This document shows, in pieces, positions 55,816 to 64,000 of a DNA stretch of 64,000 nt (position 1 is its first letter; each line of letters opens with the position of its first letter). The stretch spans positions 29,438 through 93,437 of the forward strand of contig JAGNJW010000021.1 in assembly GCA_018000455.1 (NCBI GenBank). The letters run 5' to 3'. This DNA comes from Acidobacteriota bacterium (GTDB lineage: Bacteria > Acidobacteriota > Vicinamibacteria > Vicinamibacterales > UBA2999). The position numbers and the translations under genes were made by a program. Below the pieces are notes generated by a model. It was not told the DNA's origin. It ran no database searches and saw nothing but the letters and a program-made list of their open reading frames with translations.

Positions 55816-56769
55816 ATGTACTTCGACTTCGACGATCGTTACGAGCACGTCGAAGCGGTCGGCAGTGCGATTTCCCGGCGCGAAGGAGTCGTGCTCTCGG
55901 TCGTGGTGCACGTCGGCATCGTGTTGGCGTTGCTCTTCGCGCCGCCGCTGACCATCTTCGAGCGCCCGCCCACCGAGGCGCAGGCCGAGCCCCCTCGCCG
56001 TGAGCGCGACAGCGACGCACCGCGTTTCGTCGTCGTCGAGCCCCTGCGTGACGTACCGGCGCCCACGCCGCCGCCCAAGGCCGACGCCTCCGACATGGAC
56101 CGTCAAGCCGCGGCCCCAGCGATCGTCGAGCGTCCCGAGAACGCCCTCCCGTTCGCGCGCGGGAACTCTACCGAGCGCGTCGAGGCAGCGCCCGAGGAAC
56201 GGCCTCGGGGCAAGGGCCCGGCACCCGAGCCCGCCCCGCCCGCACCCGAGCGCACGGCCGAGAACGTCGCACCGCTGCCGGAGGCTGAGACGGCCCGGCC
56301 CGCGCCGCGCCGGGCCGAAGCGCAGCCGGCGCCTCCGGCGCCGACGCCGGGCGGCGCCCTGGGTGACGCGCTCCGCGATCTGCAGAAGTACGTGCAGCAG
56401 GAGTCGTACAACAACCCCAACGGCGGCGTGAACGAGTTCGGGCCCGCGATCCAGTTCGACACCAAGGGGGTGGAGTTCGGGCCGTGGATCCGCCGCTTCA
56501 TCGCCCAGGTCAAGCGCAACTGGATCGTGCCCAACTCCGCACTCGCCATGCGCGGCCGGGTGATTATTCAATTCAACGTCCACAAAGACGGCTCGATCAC
56601 CGACCTGAACGTCGTCCGGCCGTCCGATATCGACTCGTTCAATCGCTCGGCGCAGAACGCGCTGATGATGTCGAATCCGACGACGCCGCTGCCGCCTGAG
56701 TACCCGGACGATCGGGCGTTCTTTACGGTGACGTTCTTCTTCAACGAGTCGCCGGCGCAGCAGCAATGA
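55816..56769 (+). CDS. tonB: TonB-family protein
   Basis: 317 residues. A cytoplasmic N-terminus, one membrane anchor (LSVVVHVGIVLALLFAPPLT, about 27-46), a long Pro/Glu/Ala periplasmic spacer, and a C-terminal TonB domain (VIIQFNVHKDGSITDLNVVR, FNRSAQNALMM). Transduces proton-motive force to outer-membrane transporters; ExbBD not in window. It overlaps a 31-codon ORF by four bases. Confidence 0.9.
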   Translation: MYFDFDDRYEHVEAVGSAISRREGVVLSVVVHVGIVLALLFAPPLTIFERPPTEAQAEPPRRERDSDAPRFVVVEPLRDVPAPTPPPKADASDMDRQAAAPAIVERPENALPFARGNSTERVEAAPEERPRGKGPAPEPAPPAPERTAENVAPLPEAETARPAPRRAEAQPAPPAPTPGGALGDALRDLQKYVQQESYNNPNGGVNEFGPAIQFDTKGVEFGPWIRRFIAQVKRNWIVPNSALAMRGRVIIQFNVHKDGSITDLNVVRPSDIDSFNRSAQNALMMSNPTTPLPPEYPDDRAFFTVTFFFNESPAQQQ

Positions 56770-56861
56770 CGCCGCGCCCACAACACACGGGGCTGGTCGT
56801 CGTCGTCACGGCGCTGGCCTTCGTGGCGCTCGGACAGCTCGCGTGCCGACTGGTGTGGTGA
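56766..56861 (+). CDS. 31-residue single-helix membrane peptide between tonB and miaA
   Basis: ATG 56766 overlaps the tonB TGA as ATGA, and TGA 56859-56861 overlaps the miaA GTG start as GTGA. The 31 codons encode a short polar start followed by a transmembrane-like stretch (LVVVVTALAFVALGQLAC) and end LVW. Perfect ATGA/GTGA coupling on both sides suggests real translation. Too short for family assignment; a spurious ORF cannot be excluded. Confidence 0.5.
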   Translation: MTPRPQHTGLVVVVTALAFVALGQLACRLVW

Positions 56862-57817
56862 GACCGCGCTTTGTCGCCGTCCTCGGACCGACGGCGACGG
56901 GGAAGTCGTCGCTCGGGCTCGCCATCGCCCGGCGCTTCGGCGGCGAGATCGTCAATTGCGACTCGACCGCCGTCTACCGCGGCTTCGATATCGGCACCGA
57001 CAAGCTGGCGCCCGATGCGCAGCAGGGTGTTCCGCACCACCTCGTCGACATCGTCGAGCCCGAGGGCGGCTACACGGCCGCGCGCTACGCCGCGGACGCC
57101 GCCGCCGTCATTCGCGATGTCCATGGACGCGGGCGGCTGCCGGTTGTCGTCGGGGGCAGCGGGCTCTACTACCGGGCGCTGACGCGCGGCTTGTTCCCGG
57201 GTCCGCCAGCCGATCCGGCGTTGCGTGCCCGCCTCGAGCTGGTCGCCGACCGGAAAGGCAATCAGTGGCTGCACCGGCTGCTGCAGCGCCGCGATCCGGG
57301 CTCGGCCGTACGCATCGCCGCTGCCGATCGCAAGCGCATGATCCGCGCCGTCGAAGTCCTGCTGCTCACCGGGCGTCCGCTGACGGCGCACTTTGCCGGG
57401 ACGATCGCGCCGCTGCCAGAGTTCGAGGCCATCGGCGTGGCGCTGGAGATGCCGCTCGACCTGCTGGCGCCGCGCCTGGCCCGCCGCGTCGACACGCAGT
57501 TCGGCTCCGGACTGGAGGACGAGGTCCGCGGGCTGCTGGCCCGCGGAGTGCCGCGCACCGCCCGCCCGTTCGGCGGACTCGTCTACCGCCAGATGCTCGA
57601 CGACCTCGACGGTGTGCGCGATCGCGCGGCGACCCGCGCGCTCATCGTGCATGAGAACCGCCGCTACGCGCGACGCCAGTTGATCTGGTTTCGCAAAGAG
57701 CCTACTCTAGTGTGGTTTGACGGGCCCGGTGAAGCGGCGCATGTCCAGGCGCGCGTCTTCGAGCATCTGGGCGCGCGGGGTTTGCACGACGACGGGAGCG
57801 ACGTGAGCAATGGCTGA
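56858..57817 (+). CDS. miaA: tRNA dimethylallyltransferase MiaA
   Basis: 319 residues. P-loop LGPTATGKSSLGLAIA, VNCDSTAVYRGFDIGTDKLA, GGSGLYYRALTRGLFP and RYARRQLIWFRKE. Isopentenylates A37 of UNN-reading tRNAs. GTG 56858 directly precedes RPRFVAVLGPT and overlaps the small upstream ORF. Overlaps hfq by eight bases, the same miaA-hfq order as in proteobacteria. Confidence 0.95.
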   Translation: MRPRFVAVLGPTATGKSSLGLAIARRFGGEIVNCDSTAVYRGFDIGTDKLAPDAQQGVPHHLVDIVEPEGGYTAARYAADAAAVIRDVHGRGRLPVVVGGSGLYYRALTRGLFPGPPADPALRARLELVADRKGNQWLHRLLQRRDPGSAVRIAAADRKRMIRAVEVLLLTGRPLTAHFAGTIAPLPEFEAIGVALEMPLDLLAPRLARRVDTQFGSGLEDEVRGLLARGVPRTARPFGGLVYRQMLDDLDGVRDRAATRALIVHENRRYARRQLIWFRKEPTLVWFDGPGEAAHVQARVFEHLGARGLHDDGSDVSNG

Positions 57818-58058
57818 CGGAAAATCGAGCGCGCCCAATATCCAGGACGTCTTCCTCAACTACGCCCGGCGCGAGAAGCTGGCGGTGACGGTGCACCTCC
57901 TCGATGGTCGGCAGTTCGAGTGCCGGATCAAGAATTTCGATCGCTTCGCGGTCGTGATCGAGTGCGACGGACTCGATCACCTCGTCTTCAAACATGCCAT
58001 CTCCACGCTTCGCGTGCCGCGCAGCGTCCCCAACTACTTCTCGTCGCATCACCCCTGA
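57810..58058 (+). CDS. hfq: RNA chaperone Hfq
   Basis: 82 residues. Sm1 (NIQDVFLNYARREKLAVTVH) and Sm2 (FKHAISTLRVPRS, replacing the usual YKHA) motifs with an unusually short C-terminal tail. Forms a hexamer that pairs small RNAs with mRNAs. Starts inside the end of miaA. Confidence 0.95.
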   Translation: MADGKSSAPNIQDVFLNYARREKLAVTVHLLDGRQFECRIKNFDRFAVVIECDGLDHLVFKHAISTLRVPRSVPNYFSSHHP

Positions 58059-58076
58059 CCGGGTGCCCTTCCTTCC

Positions 58077-59243
58077 ATGCCGCGGCGCGCGATTCTGATC
58101 GTGCTCGACGGCGTCGGCGCCGGTGAGCTGCCCGATGCCGCCGCCTATGGCGACGTCGGCAGCGATACGCTCGGCAACATCGCGCGACAAGTGCCCCTGG
58201 CCATCCCGGAGCTCGCTCGGCTCGGGCTGGCGGCGGCCACGGCCATGCCCGGCGTGCCGGTGCCGTCGACACCGCGCGCCTGCTGGGGTCGCCTGACCGA
58301 GCGCTCGCCGGGCAAGGACTCGGTCACCGGCCATTGGGAGCTGATGGGCGTCGTCCTCGAGCGCGCGTTCCCGACCTTCGAGCACGGGTTTCCCGCCGAC
58401 CTCATTGCGGCCTTCGAAGCGCGCATCGGGCGTTCTGTGCTCGGCAATGTCGTCGCGTCGGGCACCGCCATCATCGACACCCTCGGCGACGCGCACTGCG
58501 CGACGGGCCGCCCGATCGTCTACACCTCGGCCGACAGCGTCTTCCAGATCGCGGCGCACGAAGGCGTCGTGCCGGTCGCCCGGCTCTACGAGTGGTGCCG
58601 GGTCGCCTACGAGCTCGTGGTCGACGGCCTGGGGCTCGGGCGCGTCATCGCCCGTCCGTTCACCGGCGTGTCCGGCGCCTACACCCGCACCGCCAACCGC
58701 CACGATTACGCGATGCCGCCGCTCGGCGAAACGCTACTGGATCGGCTGACGGCGGCCGGCGTGCCGGTGACGGCGGTGGGGAAGGTTGGCGACCTGTTCG
58801 CTGGACGTGGCGTCACGCAGTCGCTCCCGACCGTCAGCGATGACGAGGGGGTCGACACGCTGGTCGGGCTGCTCAAGAGCGGTGCGGCCGGCTTGTTGTT
58901 CGTGAATCTGGTCGATTTCGACACCAAGTACGGGCATCGCAACGACGTGGCTGGCTACGCGGCGAACCTCGAACGTTTCGATCGCCGGCTGCCGGAGATC
59001 CTGGCCGCACTCGATGACGACGATCTGCTCATCGTGACAGCCGATCACGGCAACGACCCGACGACGCCGAGCACCGATCACTCACGGGAATTCGTGCCGC
59101 TGCTCGTCGCCGCGCGCTGGCTGACCGCGCCGTGTGGGCTCGGCGTGCGCACGTCGTTCGCCGACGTGGGCCAGACCCTTGCCGGTTGGTTCGGGCAGCC
59201 GGCACTGGCGCACGGCACGAGCTTCCTGGCCGACCTGCGATGA
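58077..59243 (+). CDS. deoB: Phosphopentomutase
   Basis: 388 residues, alkaline-phosphatase superfamily. AILIVLDGVGAGELPDAAAY, GKDSVTGHWELMG (Thr nucleophile), DFDTKYGHRNDVAGYA and VTADHGNDPTTPSTDHSREF hold the two-metal site. Interconverts (deoxy)ribose 1- and 5-phosphate. ATG 58077, 18 bp after hfq. Confidence 0.95.
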   Translation: MPRRAILIVLDGVGAGELPDAAAYGDVGSDTLGNIARQVPLAIPELARLGLAAATAMPGVPVPSTPRACWGRLTERSPGKDSVTGHWELMGVVLERAFPTFEHGFPADLIAAFEARIGRSVLGNVVASGTAIIDTLGDAHCATGRPIVYTSADSVFQIAAHEGVVPVARLYEWCRVAYELVVDGLGLGRVIARPFTGVSGAYTRTANRHDYAMPPLGETLLDRLTAAGVPVTAVGKVGDLFAGRGVTQSLPTVSDDEGVDTLVGLLKSGAAGLLFVNLVDFDTKYGHRNDVAGYAANLERFDRRLPEILAALDDDDLLIVTADHGNDPTTPSTDHSREFVPLLVAARWLTAPCGLGVRTSFADVGQTLAGWFGQPALAHGTSFLADLR

Positions 59244-59295
59244 ACGCCAAGCCCTGCTACCATGAGCGGATGCCGCAGGCACCAAGGGGCGCCGC

Positions 59296-60366
59296 TTGAC
59301 CATCCGTGAGCAGCTCGAAGGGCGCGAACAGCAGGCGCTGGCGCCGCAGGCCGCCCGATCGGCGGCCACCAAGGGCCGGCCGCGCCCGGAGCCCGAGGAC
59401 CCGATTCGCCCGGCGTTCCAGCGCGATCGCGACCGAATCATCCATACCAAAGCGTTTCGCCGGCTGAAGCACAAGACGCAGGTCTTCTTCGCGCCGGCCG
59501 GCGACCACTACCGCACGCGCCTCACGCACACCCTCGAGGTGTCGCAGATCGCGCGTACGATCGCCAAGGTCCTGCGCCTTCACGAAGAACTCACCGAAGC
59601 CATCGCACTCGGACACGATCTCGGGCATCCGCCGTTCGGTCATGCCGGTGAGCGCGTCCTGCAGGCGCTCAGCCCGAACGGGTTCAATCACTACGAGCAG
59701 AGCCTGCGTATCGTCGACGTGCTCGAGCACGACCGCCAGGGGCTGAACCTCTCATGGGAGGTGCGCGACGGCATCGCCCGGCACTCGAAGGGGAAGCATG
59801 GCCTGCCGGTAGGCGCTCCGCCAGAGCACAGGGCCTCGACGCTCGAAGGCCAGGTGGCGCGGGTCGCCGACATCGTGGCCTACGTCAATCACGACGTCGA
59901 CGACGCCATCCGCGCCGGCCTGCTCGACGAGCGGGCCCTGCCGGCCTCGGCGCAACGCGTGCTGGGCGGCTCAGCCTCGCAACGCATCGGCCGGATGGTG
60001 TCGGACGTCGTTCGCGAGACGCTGGCCGGCGGCACCGACGAGATCCGCATGAGCGGCGAGATGCTCGAAGCCACACTGGCGCTGCGCGACTTTCTGTTCA
60101 CCGAGGTCTACGAGAACGAGGCCGCCATGGCCGAGTTCGCCAAGGCCGAAGGCATTCTCGGCGGCCTCTGGGAGCGGGTCCAGCGGGCGCCCCGCGCGTT
60201 TCTCGACGAGCGAACGATCGAGGCCGAGGGGCTCGACGTGGCGACCCAGGACTTCATCGCCGGGATGACCGACCGCTACGCGGTGGGGCTGTTCGAGCAA
60301 CTGGTCATTCCCAAGCCATGGGTCGGCCCGTGGCCGGTCTCCGAGCGGGCGCCGGCGGCGCGCTGA
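59296..60366 (+). CDS. dgt: Deoxyguanosinetriphosphate triphosphohydrolase-like HD protein
   Basis: 356 residues. HD-domain metal ligands in RTRLTHTLEVSQIAR and IALGHDLGHPPFGHAGE, with the Dgt N-terminus FQRDRDRIIHTKAFRRLKHK. Hydrolyses dNTP to nucleoside and triphosphate, or an alternative dNTPase. TTG 59296 follows AAGGGG; 52 bp after deoB. Confidence 0.9.
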   Translation: MTIREQLEGREQQALAPQAARSAATKGRPRPEPEDPIRPAFQRDRDRIIHTKAFRRLKHKTQVFFAPAGDHYRTRLTHTLEVSQIARTIAKVLRLHEELTEAIALGHDLGHPPFGHAGERVLQALSPNGFNHYEQSLRIVDVLEHDRQGLNLSWEVRDGIARHSKGKHGLPVGAPPEHRASTLEGQVARVADIVAYVNHDVDDAIRAGLLDERALPASAQRVLGGSASQRIGRMVSDVVRETLAGGTDEIRMSGEMLEATLALRDFLFTEVYENEAAMAEFAKAEGILGGLWERVQRAPRAFLDERTIEAEGLDVATQDFIAGMTDRYAVGLFEQLVIPKPWVGPWPVSERAPAAR

Positions 60367-60487
60367 CGTCTGGACCGATCGCCGTCGATTGCCGCCAGGC
60401 AAAGGTTTGGCGAATCAGTGGCGGTAAACGGCGTGATACACTGGCTGGTCGTCTCGGCTCCGGATACGCACGGCCGACCTGAACGCC

Positions 60488-61015
60488 ATGTTTCTCGACC
60501 TCACCACCATCCGCCAGCCCGAGACGCCCGTCACCCGAACCCTCGAGGCCGAGGCCTTCGCCGCCGACGACGCCTTGCGGATCGTGGCGCCGGCGCAGCT
60601 GGTCGCGACGCTCCATCAGGAGCACCCGCGCTACCGTCTGGAAGGGCGCGTGGTCACCGAGCTCGAGCTCATCTGCAGCCGGTGCGCCGAACCCTATCGG
60701 ATGGCCGTGAACGGGCAGTTCGAGTTGCGCTACTTGCCGCAGACGCTGGCCGGCAACAAGGATGAAGATCCCGAGAGCGACCCGACGACGGCCTTCTACG
60801 CCGACGATAGGATCGATCTGGCTCAGGTGGTGCGCGAGCAGTGCTACCTGGCGACGCCGATGAAGCCGCTCTGCTCGCCCGACTGCCAAGGGCTCTGCTC
60901 GCAGTGCGGGATCAACCTCAACACCGAGCGCTGTCAGTGCGCGCCGCAGTGGCAGGATCCACGGCTGGCGGTGCTGCAGACGCTCGCCTCTGCCCGGACC
61001 AACGACGATGCCTAA
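60488..61015 (+). CDS. DUF177 / YceD-family protein
   Basis: 175 residues. Cys pairs in LICSRCAEPY and the closing CSPDCQGLCSQCGINLNTER with CQC, the YceD/DUF177 signature. Adjacent to rpmF in most bacteria; linked to 23S rRNA maturation or 50S assembly in plants and bacteria. The 121-bp gap before it contains a TACACT -10-like element near 60436 without a -35. Overlaps rpmF by eight bases. Confidence 0.88.
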   Translation: MFLDLTTIRQPETPVTRTLEAEAFAADDALRIVAPAQLVATLHQEHPRYRLEGRVVTELELICSRCAEPYRMAVNGQFELRYLPQTLAGNKDEDPESDPTTAFYADDRIDLAQVVREQCYLATPMKPLCSPDCQGLCSQCGINLNTERCQCAPQWQDPRLAVLQTLASARTNDDA

Positions 61016-61190
61016 TCCCAAACGCCGACATTCCAAGACCCGCGGCCGCAAGCGCCGCACCCACGACGCGCTGCCCCAGACCACGGCCGGCGCCTGTCCG
61101 CAGTGCGGAGAACCCAAGGCGCCGCATCGCGTGTGCGCCTACTGCGGGTTCTACAACGAGCGGCAGGTCCGCGCCGTCGACGAGGAGTAG
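61008..61190 (+). CDS. rpmF: 50S ribosomal protein L32
   Basis: 60 residues. MPNPKRRHSKTRGRKRRTHD is the L32 N-terminus, and two CxxC pairs (CPQC, CAYC) make a zinc-binding form. Zinc-dependent, so zinc-limitation paralogues might exist elsewhere. Overlaps DUF177 by eight bases. Confidence 0.97.
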   Translation: MPNPKRRHSKTRGRKRRTHDALPQTTAGACPQCGEPKAPHRVCAYCGFYNERQVRAVDEE

Positions 61191-61202
61191 CACGCTGACT
61201 GC

Positions 61203-62264
61203 GTGCCTCGGCGGCCCGGCGCTGGTGCGGCCGTGAGGCCATCGGCTGGCAGGTCCGTACGGATCGCCGTCGACGCGATGGGGGGCGATCATGCGCCCGG
61301 GCGGGTCGTCGATGGCGCGCTCGCCGCGGCCCGGCACTCCGGCGTGGCGGTGACTCTCGTCGGCCGTCGCGATGCCGTCACGGCCGAGCTTGCCAGGCAC
61401 GGCGACCGGGCGGCCCTCGATGTGACCTTCGTCGACGCACCGGATGTCGTCGGCATGGACGAGTCGCCGGCGGCGGCCATCCGGCGCAAGCCGCGGGCGT
61501 CGATCCGGGTGGCGGCCGAACTCGTGCAACGCGGTGAGGCGGCGGCGCTCGTGAGCGCCGGCCACACTGGCGCCACCGTGGTGGCAGCCCACGCGGTGTT
61601 CGGCATGCTCCCCGGGGTGGATCGACCGGCGCTGGCGCCGGCCATCCCCACGCGGACCGGCATGGCGGTGCTCCTCGATGCGGGCGCTACCGTCGAGTGC
61701 CGCCCGCACTACCTCCTGCAGTTCGGCGTGATGGGAGCCGTCTATGCCGAGGCCCTCCTGGGCGTGAGCCGCCCGCGCGTGGCCCTGCTGTCGATCGGTG
61801 AGGAGGAAGGCAAGGGTAACGAGCTGACGCGGGAGGCCTACAAGCTGCTCAAGGCTGCGCCGATAGCGTTTTCCGGCAACATCGAGGCTCGGCAGGTCTT
61901 TTCCGGCGCCGCCGATGTGATCGTCTGCGACGGGTTCACCGGCAACGTCGCTCTCAAGCTCAGCGAGGGCCTGGTCGAGACCGTCGAAGAGCTGCTCGGC
62001 GCCGAGCTGGCGAGCACCTTCTCGAGTCAGATGGGGTCTCTGCTCTCGCGGTGGGCCTTCCGCCGCTTCCGCAAGCGGCTCGACTACTCGGAGTACGGCG
62101 GCGCGCCGTTGCTCGGCGTGTCGGGCCTGGTGTTTGTCTGCCACGGGCGGAGTTCGGTGAAGGCCATTCGCAATGCGGTGGTCGCGGCGGCGCGCTTTGC
62201 CGGCGACGACATCCTCGGGCGCGTCGAGCAGCGCGTGACCGACCAGTTGATGGGGAATCGATGA
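61203..62264 (+). CDS. plsX: Phosphate acyltransferase PlsX
   Basis: 353 residues. IAVDAMGGDHAPGRVVDGAL, SAGHTGATVVAAHAVFGMLP, SIGEEEGKGNELTREAYKLL and CDGFTGNVALKLSEGLVETV. Makes acyl-phosphate from acyl-ACP for phospholipid synthesis. GTG 61203 follows GAGGAG by 13 bp; GTG 61233 is nearer the conserved start and is an equal alternative. Stop overlaps the fabD start. Confidence 0.95.
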   Translation: MPRRPGAGAAVRPSAGRSVRIAVDAMGGDHAPGRVVDGALAAARHSGVAVTLVGRRDAVTAELARHGDRAALDVTFVDAPDVVGMDESPAAAIRRKPRASIRVAAELVQRGEAAALVSAGHTGATVVAAHAVFGMLPGVDRPALAPAIPTRTGMAVLLDAGATVECRPHYLLQFGVMGAVYAEALLGVSRPRVALLSIGEEEGKGNELTREAYKLLKAAPIAFSGNIEARQVFSGAADVIVCDGFTGNVALKLSEGLVETVEELLGAELASTFSSQMGSLLSRWAFRRFRKRLDYSEYGGAPLLGVSGLVFVCHGRSSVKAIRNAVVAAARFAGDDILGRVEQRVTDQLMGNR

Positions 62265-63217
62265 TCGCGTTCGTGTTTCCAGGGCAGGGCTCGCAGGTGG
62301 TCGGCATGGGCAAGGCGCTCGCCGACGCGTTCCCGGTGTGCCGCCAGACCTTCGACGAGGCTGATGCCGCGCTGGGCCTGCCACTCAGCGCGACGATTTT
62401 CCACGGCCCGGCCGAGCGGCTGACGCTCACCGAGATCACCCAGCCGGCAATCCTGACTGCCAGCGTAGCCGCCTGGCGCCTGCTCGAGTCGCGGGGCTGG
62501 CGGCCCACGATTGTTGCCGGCCACAGCCTTGGCGAGTATTCGGCGCATGTCGCGGCCGGAACCTTCACCTTCGCAGATGCCGTGCGCACGGTGCACCACC
62601 GCGGGCGCTACATGCAGGAGGCGGTGCCGGTTGGCAGCGGGGCCATGGCCGCCGTGCTCGGCGCCGACGAAGCCCTGGTGGCCCAGGCGTGCGCCGAAGC
62701 GTCCGAGGGCGAGGTCGTGAGCCCCGCCAATCTCAATGCGCCGGGCCAGATTGTGATCGCCGGCACCACCGCCGCCGTGGCGCGCGCCGGCGAGCGTGCC
62801 AAGGCGCTTGGGGCCAAGCGGGTGATCCCGCTGCAGGTGAGTGCGCCCTTCCACTGCGCGTTGATGCAGCCTGCCGCCGCGCGGCTCACGCCTGAACTGC
62901 GCGCGCTGAGGGTGCAGAACCCGCACGTGCCGGTGGTCGCCAACGTCGATGCCGCGCCCAGGCGCGACGGCCCGTCGTCGATCGAGGCGCTCATTCGCCA
63001 GATTTCAGCGCCAGTGCGCTGGGAGGACTCGGTGCGACGCCTTGCATCCGAGGGGGTCACCGCATATGTTGAGGTGGGCCCCGGCACGGTGCTGAGCGGG
63101 CTCATCAAGAAGATCGCCCGCGAGGCGACGGTTCTCAACCTGGACGCGCCGGACAAACTGGCGGCTATCGAGGCGCTCTTCGCCTCCGATGGCGCGAACG
63201 CGAGCGAGCGGTCATGA
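62261..63217 (+). CDS. fabD: Malonyl-CoA:ACP transacylase
   Basis: 318 residues. AFVFPGQGSQVVGMGKAL, nucleophile GHSLGEYSAHVAAG, and PFHCALMQPAAARL with catalytic His. Loads malonyl groups on ACP. ATG 62261 overlaps the plsX stop (ATGA). The short tail matches the family length. Confidence 0.96.
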   Translation: MIAFVFPGQGSQVVGMGKALADAFPVCRQTFDEADAALGLPLSATIFHGPAERLTLTEITQPAILTASVAAWRLLESRGWRPTIVAGHSLGEYSAHVAAGTFTFADAVRTVHHRGRYMQEAVPVGSGAMAAVLGADEALVAQACAEASEGEVVSPANLNAPGQIVIAGTTAAVARAGERAKALGAKRVIPLQVSAPFHCALMQPAAARLTPELRALRVQNPHVPVVANVDAAPRRDGPSSIEALIRQISAPVRWEDSVRRLASEGVTAYVEVGPGTVLSGLIKKIAREATVLNLDAPDKLAAIEALFASDGANASERS

Positions 63218-63954
63218 AACGGTTCGACGGAAAGGTGGCGCTGGTCACCGGCGCCTCCCGCGGCATCGGCCGTGCCATCGCAGCCATGCTGGCGGCCCAG
63301 GGGGCAACGGTCGTCGCCGCGGCGCGCGGCGACAACGCACAAGCCACAGTGGAGGCGATTCGCACCGCCGGGGGCCGGGCCGAGGCGCTGGCGCTCGACG
63401 TGACCAACGCCGATGCAGCCGTGGCGGCCGTGCAGGGTGTGGTTGCCACCCACGGACGGCTCGACATCCTGGTCAGCAATGCCGGCATCACACGCGACCA
63501 GCTCATGCTGCGGATGAAGCGCGCCGACTGGGACGAGGTCATCGCCACCAATCTGACGGCGGCGTTCGTGCTATGTCAGGCGGCGCTCAAGCCCATGGTC
63601 AAGCAGCGCGCAGGGCGCATCGTGGCGATTGGCTCGGTCGTCGGGCAGATGGGGAACGCCGGGCAGGCCAACTACGCCGCCTCGAAGGCCGGCCTGGTCG
63701 GCTTCTGCAAGTCGCTGGCGCGCGAGGTCGGATCGCGCAGCGTGACGGTGAATGTCGTGGCACCGGGTTTCGTCGCGACCGACATGACCAAGGCCGTCGG
63801 TGAAGAGACGCAGAAGCAGTGGGCGGCGCAGATTCCGCTCGGGCGGCTCGGCGCGCCGGACGACATCGCGGCAGCAGTCTGTTTCCTGGCGTCGGACGAG
63901 GCGTCGTATATTACTGGGCAGGTTCTCGCAGTCAATGGCGGGATGTACACGTAG
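63214..63954 (+). CDS. fabG: 3-oxoacyl-ACP reductase
   Basis: 246 residues. SDR cofactor motif TGASRGIGRAI, NAG, catalytic Ser in IGSVVGQMGNAG, YAASK with Tyr and Lys, PGFVATDMT and the ending SYITGQVLAVNGGMYT. NADPH-dependent reduction in the elongation cycle. Overlaps fabD (ATGA). Confidence 0.96.
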   Translation: MKRFDGKVALVTGASRGIGRAIAAMLAAQGATVVAAARGDNAQATVEAIRTAGGRAEALALDVTNADAAVAAVQGVVATHGRLDILVSNAGITRDQLMLRMKRADWDEVIATNLTAAFVLCQAALKPMVKQRAGRIVAIGSVVGQMGNAGQANYAASKAGLVGFCKSLAREVGSRSVTVNVVAPGFVATDMTKAVGEETQKQWAAQIPLGRLGAPDDIAAAVCFLASDEASYITGQVLAVNGGMYT

Positions 63955-63963
63955 GAGGGCCAG

Positions 63964-64000
63964 ATGGCCGTAGCGGATAAGGTGAAGAGCATCATCGTTG
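63964..64000 (+). CDS. acpP: Acyl carrier protein, N-terminal fragment (truncated by window)
   Basis: ATG 63964 after AGGAGG (five-base spacer) opens a frame MAVADKVKSIIV, the start of helix I of an acyl carrier protein, cut at the window edge. Position directly after fabG is the classical plsX-fabD-fabG-acpP order. The phosphopantetheine Ser lies beyond the end. Confidence 0.8.
   Translation, partial: MAVADKVKSIIV

Overview
The window is 64 kb of dense, very GC-rich chromosome from a diderm (Gram-negative) bacterium. Diderm markers are BamA, Skp, LolC/LolD, Lnt, LpxA, LpxI and TonB. An HspR-type repressor, an aminofutalosine-type menaquinone cluster, frequent GTG/TTG starts and several gene fusions fit Acidobacteriota (Vicinamibacteria-like) best. 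That placement is inference from gene content. I see no phage, plasmid, IS element, CRISPR array, rRNA or tRNA gene. About 97% of the window is coding. The longest gene-free stretch is about 150 bp (14607-14759), so no gap over 300 bp needs explaining.

Layout. 1-4.9 kb: a truncated gene, an RNA m5U methyltransferase, a class-I amidotransferase, argS and mobA. 4.9-10.5 kb: a + strand run of a V4R-like protein, a TPR lipoprotein-like secreted protein, a SPOR protein, lnt and prfB, the last with a programmed +1 frameshift. 10.5-14.6 kb (- strand): a class A penicillin-binding protein and a tryptophan-rich DUF6600/FecR-like exported protein. 14.7-19.9 kb: dnaJ-hspR, a DnaC-like ATPase, hemW, two tandem paralogous secreted proteins and a small outer-membrane barrel. 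20-25.3 kb: acyl-CoA dehydrogenase, meaB, a methylmalonyl-CoA epimerase/metallo-beta-lactamase fusion, mtnP and a PfkB-family kinase. 25.4-31.7 kb (- strand): a TetR-regulated tripartite efflux operon in which the RND pump and its TolC partner are one 1475-residue polypeptide. 31.8-38 kb: small membrane proteins, enoyl-CoA hydratase, ribH, nusB, lysS, lolC and lolD. 38-40.4 kb (- strand): an ALDH7-type dehydrogenase and a 3-hydroxyisobutyrate dehydrogenase-like enzyme. 40.6-43 kb: clpC.

43.1-55.8 kb is an envelope-plus-quinone region: bamA, a small antisense lipoprotein, skp, a fabZ-lpxA fusion, lpxI, a Gfo/Idh oxidoreductase, a cysteine-free relative of the menaquinone radical-SAM enzymes, mqnA, mqnC, an MqnX-like deaminase, a UbiA/MqnP prenyltransferase and menG. 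Most of these genes overlap or nearly touch, so lipid A and menaquinone genes appear to be co-transcribed. 55.8-64 kb: tonB, a previously uncalled 31-codon ORF, miaA, hfq, deoB, dgt, then the classic DUF177-rpmF-plsX-fabD-fabG-acpP fatty-acid operon, cut by the window end.

Most striking items: the MqnE-like protein with no cysteine at all, set in the menaquinone operon; the RND-TolC fusion with an internal signal-peptide-like segment; the FabZ-LpxA and epimerase-MBL fusions; a five-unit heptamer repeat that is almost the entire gap in front of mtnP; and several genes whose -10 box lies so close to the start codon that leaderless transcripts are likely.
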